From the NCBI GenBank assembly GCA_964418485.1, contig CAYQMH010000003.1, forward strand, positions 13,696 through 77,695: a DNA stretch of 64,000 bases, read 5' to 3'. Of this stretch, positions 43,560 to 51,406 are shown piece after piece. The stretch's first letter is position 1; every line of letters starts with the position of its first letter. Position numbers and translations under genes: made by a program. The notes beneath the pieces were generated by a model. That model was not told where the DNA came from. It did no database searches and saw only the letters and a list, made by a program, of their open reading frames with translations. This stretch comes from JAFGHJ01 sp964418485. Lineage in GTDB: Bacteria > Hydrothermota > UBA3072.

Positions 43560-44903
43560 CTAATTGTCGTTTTCGTTTTGTGATAAGTCTATTGAATTGT
43601 TCTCTTTTGTTTTCTTATGTGTCCATACAAGAAGAAGGATTAAATAAATTGCATATATAGTTAAAATAAACGGTTTATTCTTAGGGGTTTTTATAACCAC
43701 GAATGGTATTTTTTCTACTGTTATCATTATTTTGTTCATTGTAAATCCGGTTATCCAGATAAAATTACCAGTTATTCTGTCGAGGAAAGGAAGCAGATAG
43801 AAAAGAAAACAACTCGAGATCAATGCACCGGTAAGAGGGATAAGTATTAAATTGGCAATTAGACCAAGGAGAGGTATATATCCGAAATAGTAAGCGACTA
43901 AAGGCAGCGTGCCGAGTTGCGCGCTTAGCGTAAGAAAAAAAGGAATTATAATCCACTGTTTATACCATTTGTTTGGTATTTTTTTCAAATGTTCTTTAAG
44001 GATTTTAAACATGATAAGAATTGAGAAGACTGCTAAAAATGAAAGTTGAAAACTTATACTGAATATACTGCTTGGCATAAGCAAAGTGATAAAAATACCC
44101 GCAGCGCAAAGTGTATTTAATGGATCTATATTTTTCTCTTTCGTTTCGCCAATTACAAAAAACAATAACATTATGGAAGCACGCATAACAGGTAAACGTA
44201 AACCCGTGAAAACAGCGTAAATTAAAACAAAAATTCCTGAGATTAACAGGGCCGGATTTCTTTTTAATTGTAAGGTTCTAAGGAAAAGAAAAATAACAAC
44301 AGAGACGATTCCTGTATGTAGCCCACTTACCGCTAGTAAGTGAGCCGCTCCGCACGACTGAAATCTTTTATACATATATGGAGGGAGGGATTCTCTTACC
44401 CCTAAAGTTATTGCTGAGCACATTTTACCGATTTCTCCTGGACATGCCCTGCGGATTCTTTTGTCAAGATATTTTCTTAGAGAAAACAAATTGGTTAAAA
44501 TAGTGGGTGAAGATTTTATTGATTCTACCTTTGTCAATTTTAAGAAACCCTTACTTACAGTGAATTTTCCCCTGCCTTTGACAAAATCTCCGCAATTTGC
44601 GGGAATTTTTGCATACAATTCTCCAAAAACCGGATCTACTATTCTATTATTAAGGAAAAGACCTCTAAAATATATACGTTCTCCTCTTAAGGGAGTTCGA
44701 GAAACTTGGAAGATTCCGGCAGAGAAGAAAAGAATGAAAAAGAGCGTAATATGTATTTTTTTTATAAAAAAACTAATGATAGAAAGCGATAATCCTATTA
44801 AAAGTATCTTTATATCTAAAGAACACCCTACATAAATACCGGTTAATAAAACAAGAAAAACTGTAAATGCAGGCCTTTTTCTTAAGGTTTTATTTATATT
44901 CAT
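43560..44903 (-). CDS. comEC: ComEC/Rec2-family membrane protein, competence domain only
   Basis: A protein of 447 residues with many membrane spans and the ComEC core: GRGKFTVSKGF (N-terminal OB-like segment), the hallmark AAHLLAVSGLHTGIVSVVIF, LPVMRASIMLLFFVIGE and QLSFLAVFSILIMF. The usual C-terminal metallo-beta-lactamase domain is absent, as in the shorter ComEC forms. It would form the channel through which transforming DNA passes the inner membrane. No other competence gene is adjacent. Confidence 0.92.
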   Translation of the reverse strand: MNINKTLRKRPAFTVFLVLLTGIYVGCSLDIKILLIGLSLSIISFFIKKIHITLFFILFFSAGIFQVSRTPLRGERIYFRGLFLNNRIVDPVFGELYAKIPANCGDFVKGRGKFTVSKGFLKLTKVESIKSSPTILTNLFSLRKYLDKRIRRACPGEIGKMCSAITLGVRESLPPYMYKRFQSCGAAHLLAVSGLHTGIVSVVIFLFLRTLQLKRNPALLISGIFVLIYAVFTGLRLPVMRASIMLLFFVIGETKEKNIDPLNTLCAAGIFITLLMPSSIFSISFQLSFLAVFSILIMFKILKEHLKKIPNKWYKQWIIIPFFLTLSAQLGTLPLVAYYFGYIPLLGLIANLILIPLTGALISSCFLFYLLPFLDRITGNFIWITGFTMNKIMITVEKIPFVVIKTPKNKPFILTIYAIYLILLLVWTHKKTKENNSIDLSQNENDN

Positions 44904-44944
44904 TTTTAATTTACAAATTTAATTTTTTTGGGGAGAATGGTAAA

Positions 44945-45571
44945 TTATGATTTGCTGAAGAATTTTCTTATTCCGGTATGGTTTTTCAATTCCTCCATAA
45001 AACTTCTTGCCCTTACGTGATTTCTGTCCAATTTCAGGACTTTTTTTGTATGATTTAATGCATCTTTATATTTTCCTAACTTAGCATAACACTTTGCAAG
45101 ATTAAAATAATGTTCGGCTGTTTCTTCGTTTACTGCCGCTTCCAGACACAGATCCAATCCTTTATTATCTCTTCCCGAAAGTATCAAAGACAAACCATAG
45201 TAGCTTTTGAAGGTCTGGTTTTCTCTGTCCAGATTAAAAGCTTTTCTGAAATATTTAGATGCACGCACAGGGTCACCCAGTAAATATTTCATTCCTTGTT
45301 CGAACAACTTTTTCCTGCTGTTTTTTCTATCTCTTTCCTGATCGTCTTCGAAAATCCCCAGATTGCATTCTCGGATGTACTTGTTTCTTGTTGTAGTATC
45401 TTTTAGTGTAAGGTATGCTTTTGTAATTTTCAGAAAATAAGGGAGTAACTGTTTTGCTTTTTCCGGAGAAAGATGATCAGGATGATACTGTGAAGCAAGT
45501 TTATAGTAAGCTTTTTTTATTTCATCGTCTGAAGCATCTTTTGTAACGCTCAGTATTTCGAAGTATTCCAT
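44945..45571 (-). CDS. J-domain protein with C-terminal TPR repeats
   Basis: A protein of 208 residues. The J domain is MEYFEILSVTKDASDDEIKKAYYKLA with the HPD motif in SQYHPDHLSPEKAK (about residue 32). Residues 88-200 form about three TPR-like helix pairs (AEHYFNLAKCYAKLGKYKDALNHTKKVLKLD). It would recruit DnaK to a client bound by the TPR part. It lies 41 bases downstream of the start of comEC's strand neighbour and may be transcribed ahead of comEC. Confidence 0.92.
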   Translation of the reverse strand: MEYFEILSVTKDASDDEIKKAYYKLASQYHPDHLSPEKAKQLLPYFLKITKAYLTLKDTTTRNKYIRECNLGIFEDDQERDRKNSRKKLFEQGMKYLLGDPVRASKYFRKAFNLDRENQTFKSYYGLSLILSGRDNKGLDLCLEAAVNEETAEHYFNLAKCYAKLGKYKDALNHTKKVLKLDRNHVRARSFMEELKNHTGIRKFFSKS

Positions 45572-45768
45572 ACTATAATTTTAAAGATGTGATAAAAAAA
45601 GTCAAGGGGATTTCTCGTATAACACTTTTATGTTATTGATAATTAATTTCTTGTCTGTTTGAAAAAAATTATATTTGATTCCCTTTTTTGGAAATTAAAT
45701 ATTAAAAATTAAAAAGCAAAATGAATAAAAACACACAGAGCGCACCCCTCCCAACCCCAATTTTTTTA

Positions 45769-45865
45769 ACCACAGAGAGCACAGAGTTTCTATTTGTTTT
45801 TTCTCTGTGTACTCAGTGTTTTTTTCTTTTTTAATACACAATTATTCCTCTGTGTCCTCTGTGGT
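45769..45865. repeat. Foldback repeat, copy 2 (ACCACAGAG family)
   Basis: The left arm ACCACAGAGAGCACAGAG (45769-45786) and right arm CTCTGTGTCCTCTGTGGT (45848-45865) pair with two or three mismatches. The centre contains CTCTGTGTACTCAGTG and a run TTTTTTTCTTTTTT. It aligns end to end with 720-815, including the bases just outside the arms (T-run before, TTGTTTTTT after). A half copy of the left arm occurs at 63894-63905. Confidence 0.75.
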
Positions 45866-45909
45866 CATTGTTTTTTGAATTTTTAGCGGCTATGCCGTTA
45901 AATAAAACC

Positions 45910-45937
45910 TTGACTATTCAACCGTTTTTAGTAAATT
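45910..45937 (+). promoter_or_regulatory. Promoter upstream of the small ORF and the pyr operon
   Basis: TTGACT (45910-45915), 16-base spacer, TAAATT (45932-45937). It precedes a ribosome site AAAAAAAGGAG and the small ORF at 45957. It may also drive pyrR, 60 bases further on. The rest of the 45572-46134 gap contains AT-rich DNA and the foldback repeat. Confidence 0.6.
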
Positions 45938-45956
45938 AATAAAAAAAGGAGTCTTT

Positions 45957-46073
45957 ATGAAGGGAAAAAAGGCATGGATTTCATGCCTCGCGTATGTTCC
46001 TATATTTTTGATAAGGCATTTGCAAATCAGAAAATTAGAACATAAAGGAAGAATAGATTCTTGCTGTCTTTAA
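45957..46073 (+). CDS. Possible small protein (38 residues) or leader peptide
   Basis: ATG at 45957 has a good ribosome site (AAAGGAG, 6 bases away) and a promoter. The peptide begins MKGKKAWISCLAYVPIFLIR and ends in a polar tail (DSCCL). The first half resembles the start of DUF4870-type small membrane proteins, so it may be a truncated relic. Alternatively it could be a leader peptide before pyrR. No regulatory hairpin with a T-run is seen after it. Confidence 0.4.
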   Translation: MKGKKAWISCLAYVPIFLIRHLQIRKLEHKGRIDSCCL

Positions 46074-46134
46074 AGATGACTGTTTTTCAAAAACTAAAGA
46101 TTACAATTCCAATATATACATTTTTTACGGACAA

Positions 46135-46698
46135 ATGAATATTGAGTTTAAAGACAAAAAAATTTTAATGAATAAAAGTGAGATGGGAAAAGTGATTAGG
46201 AGACTCTCTTCTGAAATCGTAAAGGATAATCCCGACATTGAAGCTTTGTGTATAATTGGTATAAGAAAAAGAGGAGATGTTCTTGCCAGGAGGTTAGCAA
46301 ATATTCTGAAGAAATCTACTTCATGGGAAATTAAAGTAGGGGTTCTGGATATAACATTATATAGAGATGATTTAACAATATATGGTCCCAAACCTATTAT
46401 TGGTTCAACTTATTTTTCCTGCTCCCTAGAAGGCAAGGAAGTTCTGTTGGTCGATGATGTCATTTATACGGGAAGAACAATAAGATCTGCCCTTGATGAG
46501 ATAATGGATTACGGACGTCCTTTGAGAATAAAACTTGCCGTTATGGTTAATAGGGGAGGAAGAGAACTCCCCATTTTTCCTGATTATACCGGTATTTCTG
46601 TAGAGCTGGAAGAGGGGGAAGAAATTCAGGTTCTTTTAAAAGAAACAGACAAAGAAGATAAGATTAAGGTCGTAGAGGTTTTAAATGGGGCTAGATAG
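46135..46698 (+). CDS. pyrR: PyrR-type uracil phosphoribosyltransferase/regulator
   Basis: A PRTase-fold protein of 187 residues. The PRPP-binding motif is VLLVDDVIYTGRTIRSAL (about residues 102-119), and LCIIGIRKRGDVLARRLA and YRDDL match PyrR. In Gram-positives PyrR binds pyr mRNA and attenuates transcription according to UMP; in other groups it may be only an enzyme. I see no PyrR-binding hairpin upstream. It starts a chain of overlapping genes (pyrR-pyrB overlap 14 bases). Confidence 0.93.
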   Translation: MNIEFKDKKILMNKSEMGKVIRRLSSEIVKDNPDIEALCIIGIRKRGDVLARRLANILKKSTSWEIKVGVLDITLYRDDLTIYGPKPIIGSTYFSCSLEGKEVLLVDDVIYTGRTIRSALDEIMDYGRPLRIKLAVMVNRGGRELPIFPDYTGISVELEEGEEIQVLLKETDKEDKIKVVEVLNGAR

Positions 46699-47626
46699 GA
46701 AGGATTTACTTGGTATTCAAGACTTATCGAGTAATGAGATTAAGGAGATTTTAACCACGGCTGAATATATGGAAGAGATTTTAAAACGGCCTATAAAGAA
46801 AGCTCCTACTCTTCGTGGTATTACAGTGGCTAACCTGTTTTTCGAGCCCAGCACAAGAACCTTAAATTCCTTTATTCTTGCAGAGAAAAGACTTTCTGCT
46901 GATTCTATTAACTTTTCTGCTGCTTCGTCATCGGTTTTAAAGGGCGAAACATTGCTTGATACGGCAAAAAATATACAGGCTATGGAGGTGGACATAATGG
47001 TAGTGAGACATTATGCCCCGGGGAGTCCTCATTTCCTGTCCAAAAGGTTAAGGGCGTCTGTAATAAACGCAGGGGATGGTTGTCATGAGCATCCCACTCA
47101 GGCACTGATAGATATTATGACTATAAAGAAGAATTTTTCCGAAATTAAAGGTCTAAAGATCGCTATTATTGGAGACATTAAACATTCCAGGGTTAGTCGT
47201 TCGCTGATTTTAGGACTTAACAAAATGGGAGCTGAAATTACAGTATGTGCGCCTCCCACACTTCTACCTCTCTGGCTCGAACCGTTTGGAGTAGAATTTG
47301 AGTATAGTTTGGAGAAAGCTCTTCCCGGAAAAGATATTCTCTATATCTTGAGGATTCAAAAGGAGCGACAGGAAGAAAGTTTTATTCCTTCTATCCGGGA
47401 GTATATAAAGAATTACTCTATTACATATGAGAAGCTTAAAAGGTTTGCATCGAAGGACGTAGTTATAATGCATCCCGGACCGATTAATAGAGGGATAGAA
47501 GTTGAATCGAAGATCGCGGATTCAGAGTATTCTCTCATTTTAAGTCAGGTATCTTCGGGAGTAGCTGTAAGAATGAGTGTTCTTTATCTTCTGTCTCAGA
47601 GGAAATTAGATGGATCTAAAGATTAA
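46685..47626 (+). CDS. pyrB: Aspartate carbamoyltransferase catalytic subunit
   Basis: Makes carbamoyl-aspartate in pyrimidine synthesis. Carbamoyl-phosphate motif FFEPSTRTLNSF (about residues 53-64), HEHPTQALIDIMTIKK and the C-terminal MHPGPINRGIEV are intact. The 313 residues are normal. No pyrI regulatory subunit is adjacent, so it is of the pyrB-pyrC class. It overlaps pyrR and pyrC at either end. Confidence 0.97.
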   Translation: MGLDRKDLLGIQDLSSNEIKEILTTAEYMEEILKRPIKKAPTLRGITVANLFFEPSTRTLNSFILAEKRLSADSINFSAASSSVLKGETLLDTAKNIQAMEVDIMVVRHYAPGSPHFLSKRLRASVINAGDGCHEHPTQALIDIMTIKKNFSEIKGLKIAIIGDIKHSRVSRSLILGLNKMGAEITVCAPPTLLPLWLEPFGVEFEYSLEKALPGKDILYILRIQKERQEESFIPSIREYIKNYSITYEKLKRFASKDVVIMHPGPINRGIEVESKIADSEYSLILSQVSSGVAVRMSVLYLLSQRKLDGSKD

Positions 47627-48893
47627 AAACGTTCATCTTTTTGACCCTTTGAATGGGATTGATGAGGTTGGTACAATCTTAATTGATAAGGGTAAGGTTG
47701 TAAAAGATTCAAAATCAAAAGTCGGTCAAGAAATAGATGCAAAGGGATTATATCTTTTCCCTGGTTTTGTCGATGTCCACTCCCATTTTCGAGAACCCGG
47801 TGCTGAAGATACCGAAACTATAGAAACCGGGTCGAGGGCCGCTGTTAAAGGAGGATATACAGCTGTATGTTTAATGCCTAACACGGATCCTCCGATTGAC
47901 AATGAAGGAGTGGTTCGTTTTATAAAGGAAAAAAGTGAAGAAGTTGGTCTTTGCAGAATTTTTTCTATAGGTACTGTTACAAAAGGAAGAAAAGGAAAAG
48001 AACTTTCAGAAATGTCTCATCTGTACGAGGCTGGTTGTGTTGCTTTTAGCGATGATGGAAATTGTGTCATGGATTCATCGATAATGCGAAATGCTCTGGA
48101 GTATTCCAAGTTATTTAATGTTCCTATAATTGACCATCCTGAAGATATTTCTCTCTCTGGTAAGGGGCAAATGCACGAGGGATCTGTTTCTACCGAATTG
48201 GGATTTAAAGGCATACCTGGTGTATCTGAATCGACAGTCGTAGCGAGAGATGTTTTGTTGTCGAAGTTTACAAAGGGAAGAATTCATCTGGCTCATGTTT
48301 CAACGGCGGATTCGGTTAAGCTAATTAAAGAGTGGAAAACTGATAAGGTAACTTCAGAGGTTACTCCGCACCATTTGCTTCTCTCGGATGAAGAAGTTAG
48401 AGATTTTGATTCGAATAAAAAGATGAAGCCTCCTCTACGGACCCGGTATGATATTGAAGTTTTGCAAAAAGCAATAAAGAAAGGTTTAATAGAAGTTGTG
48501 GCGAGCGATCATGCTCCGCATCCCGATTACAAAAAAGAACTTGAGTTTACAGAAGCGGCTTTTGGTGTAACGGGTTTAGAGACTTCTTTCGCGGTTTTGT
48601 ACACAGAACTTGTTAAAAAAGGAAAGATCACTCTGGATATATTGATTAAAGTTCTATCATCGGCGCCTGCGAAGATATTTAATTTACCTCTCGGAGAGAT
48701 AAAAGAAGGTGGAACGGCAGATTTTACAATTGTAGATCTTAAGAGCACTTGGCAGGTTACCTCTGAAGTGTTTGCTTCAAAGGCAAAAAATTCTCCTTTT
48801 ATAGGACGAAAATTAGAAGGTAACGTTAAGTATTGTATAGTTGAAGGGAAAACAGTTTTTAAAAACGGTGATTTTATAAACACGGAAAAATGA
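47610..48893 (+). CDS. pyrC: Dihydroorotase (class I, multifunctional type)
   Basis: Cyclises carbamoyl-aspartate. It shows the metal motif DVHSHFREPG (HxH), the second metal-site segments IDHPED and AHVSTADS, and the catalytic Asp region VASDHAPHP. At 427 residues it is the long type I dihydroorotase that usually pairs with PyrB. It overlaps pyrB by 17 bases and the next gene by 4 bases (ATGA), making this a tightly coupled operon. Confidence 0.97.
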   Translation: MDLKIKNVHLFDPLNGIDEVGTILIDKGKVVKDSKSKVGQEIDAKGLYLFPGFVDVHSHFREPGAEDTETIETGSRAAVKGGYTAVCLMPNTDPPIDNEGVVRFIKEKSEEVGLCRIFSIGTVTKGRKGKELSEMSHLYEAGCVAFSDDGNCVMDSSIMRNALEYSKLFNVPIIDHPEDISLSGKGQMHEGSVSTELGFKGIPGVSESTVVARDVLLSKFTKGRIHLAHVSTADSVKLIKEWKTDKVTSEVTPHHLLLSDEEVRDFDSNKKMKPPLRTRYDIEVLQKAIKKGLIEVVASDHAPHPDYKKELEFTEAAFGVTGLETSFAVLYTELVKKGKITLDILIKVLSSAPAKIFNLPLGEIKEGGTADFTIVDLKSTWQVTSEVFASKAKNSPFIGRKLEGNVKYCIVEGKTVFKNGDFINTEK

Positions 48894-51406
48894 AAGAGAA
48901 AATCGGTCCAGAATATTTAGAAATTGCAAGTACATTCGATAGCAGACTTATTGACACTCTTGAAGAAAGTATTGGCGAAAAAGTGAGCTTTGAATACTAT
49001 AAAAATCTTTTGTTGAGATATTTAAAACCGAAATCTATTAAAGCGACTTTTTCCGATTTTATTAACGAGCACAACGTCAAAATATTTGTTGAAGTTGACA
49101 ATGATGATCTCGCTTATCTCAGGGATATATTTGTTAGATTAAGAGAGGATAAAATATATAAAAAAGATAAGAAATTTTTGTGTGATTTATTCCTTAACGC
49201 TTTGGATAAAGGGGAACATTTTTTTGTAATACTTTTATCGGCTTTAATCAAATTATATCCAGGTGGATTGACAGAAGGATTTCAAGACTCTTTAATAATA
49301 GGGAAGAATCTTATTGATATTATCTTGGAAGGAATACCAGAGCAAAAAATCGATCCTTTTTCTAAATTATTAACAAAGGAACCTATTTTTCTGGGGTTTC
49401 CCGTACGGAATTTAAGCGTCGGTGATTTGAAACGTTTCCTTATGCCTTACGGCTTTACACCTTCTGTGTTTATGAAAGTACATGATATTTTGATAGAGGA
49501 TTTTACGGAAAGAGAATCCGGCGATATCGTTTCTCTTTTTAAAAATTCGGAACTGACCAGTACTCAGTCTTTAAGAAATTTTCCTTTTGGAGATTTTTTC
49601 ATTCCTTCCAAAAATATTTTGCAAACTTTGGCAAGGATAGCTTCCGGGAAGGCTGGCAAAGCAAAAAAGAAATTAATGGAAAGGGATAGGGTTCTGGATG
49701 GGAAGGACATGAAAGTTCGGGAAGAAACCAACAAGTTTCTTCAAAAAAGTCTTAATAAATTGCAAACTTTGATAGATGTGAGAAATCAAGATTTATCTGT
49801 TGTATTGATAAAAGTTCAAGAAGAGATTACGAAACTAGAAGAAACGTTGAAGTTGCACCTTAGAATGGTTCAAGAGCTTAAGAGCTTAGGTGGGGCATTG
49901 AAAGATGAAATTGATCAAAATAAGATCCTTCAAGGTATAAGACCCCAGGATATAACTTCTTTGTTGTCGACTGTTCCCGCCTGGCAAATTGAGAAGATGG
50001 TGTTGGAGTTTTGGAAGGCGCAACCATTTTTAGCTATCATAAGCCCGGCTTCTGAAAAAGCAATTATTCATTTTCTGCGAAAGACGGAAAGAACGGCTAA
50101 AGATAATCGGCTTTTTTCTAAGTTAAGTTCCGGCCAGAAGAGATCATTCTCGCCGGATGTTAAAAAAGTAATTCATAATTATAAGTTGGTTTTTTATGAA
50201 GTTCTTGAAGTTATATACGTTCGTGATATTATTGGCAAAATGATAGAGATATGGCCGCCCTCGGTTGATTTTGATAATGCGAGATCAAGACTGACAGCGG
50301 ATAAAGTGATCCATCTTGTAGGCTTGAATTTGTTGCCGAAAGGCAAGTTTTACAGATTTTCTAAGTCAGGTAAGATTGAGCCTAAGATAGATAAAATAAA
50401 TCTAGAATTGAAGAAAGAAGTTTCCAAGATTTTGCGAAGGAAATTTTCTTCTCAGGTTTCTACACTTTTTTATGATATAAGGGGATCTACTTTTATGTCT
50501 CATCGATTGAGAGATGCCGAAAGAGAAAGATCTATTCTTACATTATTCCAGTCTCGTATTTTTGAGGCTTCAAAGAAAGGGGCTGCTTTTATCTTAAAAG
50601 ATACCGGAGATGGAGGAATTCTCTGGTTCGGTAGTAATTCCGGGAAGCTTTATAGGAATATTTACAAAACTTCCCAGACAGGATCGGGTTCTGTTGTGCG
50701 TTATTCTACGGCACTTGAAGACGAATTTAATATTTTGCCTCATTTAAATAGCGGAGAGATGGCAGTACGAACGGCTTTAAATATGGTGAAAGCTGCCGAA
50801 AAGTTCGTTAAGGAAAATTACGTCAAGTACAGGGATTGGTTTGGCGAGATAACAGAAAAAGAAATTTTCCATGAGGGAATTACTTACGCGTTGTTGCCGC
50901 CTCAGTTTAAGTCCTTGTTTAGACTGGGTATTGGAATTGCCAGCGGTAGTCCCGGTAAGGATTTGATTTTTACCCCTAATGCTTTCGGAGATCCCGACTT
51001 GAATGGTATACTTGTGGACGAGGGAGCCTTGCTTTCTTCGGGTAGAAGTCCTGAACGGTCGGTTATATTAATAGATAACAACACGTTGATAAACTTAATG
51101 CTAAACTCTGACGATTATTTGCTTACGGAACCGCTTAAGAAAGAAGATTCCGAAAAAGAAATTGTTATGAAATTGCTTTATCTCTTGAAAACAGAGCAGA
51201 AGGATCGTTCATTTTTCTTTGACGGTTTTAGTGTCTCGCCCGTTGGTATTTATCATTTAGACGAACAGGATAAAAGGAAAGCTTTAGAGTTTGATATTCC
51301 TGAAGATTTAAAACTTATCGTCAATGAAGATGGGGAACTTGAAGTTAAGAAAGAAAGAATTAAAATAATATATGAAGTCTTACCTGAGGAAGAAGATGGA
51401 AAATAA
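48890..51406 (+). CDS. Large cytoplasmic protein with class III cyclase-like domain
   Basis: 838 residues, no membrane span. The first 500 residues are helical and unfamiliar to me, including a coiled coil at about 275-350. From about residue 520 a class III nucleotide-cyclase-like domain appears: LFYDIRGSTFMS (first metal Asp, D529) and FILKDTGDGGILWFG with Lys570 and Asp574 in the K-x-x-G-D arrangement of adenylate cyclases. Then, after an insertion, come FRLGIGIASGSPGKD and FGDPDLNG. The Asn/Arg transition-state pair is not clear, so activity is uncertain. It overlaps pyrC and the GGDEF gene, and may sense or act on nucleotides together with them. Confidence 0.75.
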   Translation: MKEKIGPEYLEIASTFDSRLIDTLEESIGEKVSFEYYKNLLLRYLKPKSIKATFSDFINEHNVKIFVEVDNDDLAYLRDIFVRLREDKIYKKDKKFLCDLFLNALDKGEHFFVILLSALIKLYPGGLTEGFQDSLIIGKNLIDIILEGIPEQKIDPFSKLLTKEPIFLGFPVRNLSVGDLKRFLMPYGFTPSVFMKVHDILIEDFTERESGDIVSLFKNSELTSTQSLRNFPFGDFFIPSKNILQTLARIASGKAGKAKKKLMERDRVLDGKDMKVREETNKFLQKSLNKLQTLIDVRNQDLSVVLIKVQEEITKLEETLKLHLRMVQELKSLGGALKDEIDQNKILQGIRPQDITSLLSTVPAWQIEKMVLEFWKAQPFLAIISPASEKAIIHFLRKTERTAKDNRLFSKLSSGQKRSFSPDVKKVIHNYKLVFYEVLEVIYVRDIIGKMIEIWPPSVDFDNARSRLTADKVIHLVGLNLLPKGKFYRFSKSGKIEPKIDKINLELKKEVSKILRRKFSSQVSTLFYDIRGSTFMSHRLRDAERERSILTLFQSRIFEASKKGAAFILKDTGDGGILWFGSNSGKLYRNIYKTSQTGSGSVVRYSTALEDEFNILPHLNSGEMAVRTALNMVKAAEKFVKENYVKYRDWFGEITEKEIFHEGITYALLPPQFKSLFRLGIGIASGSPGKDLIFTPNAFGDPDLNGILVDEGALLSSGRSPERSVILIDNNTLINLMLNSDDYLLTEPLKKEDSEKEIVMKLLYLLKTEQKDRSFFFDGFSVSPVGIYHLDEQDKRKALEFDIPEDLKLIVNEDGELEVKKERIKIIYEVLPEEEDGK

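Noticed and set aside
46074..46134. PyrR-binding attenuator before pyrR
   Set aside because: I searched for the conserved anti-antiterminator loop and a terminator with T-run and saw neither; only a small GTTTTT-C-AAAAAC hairpin.
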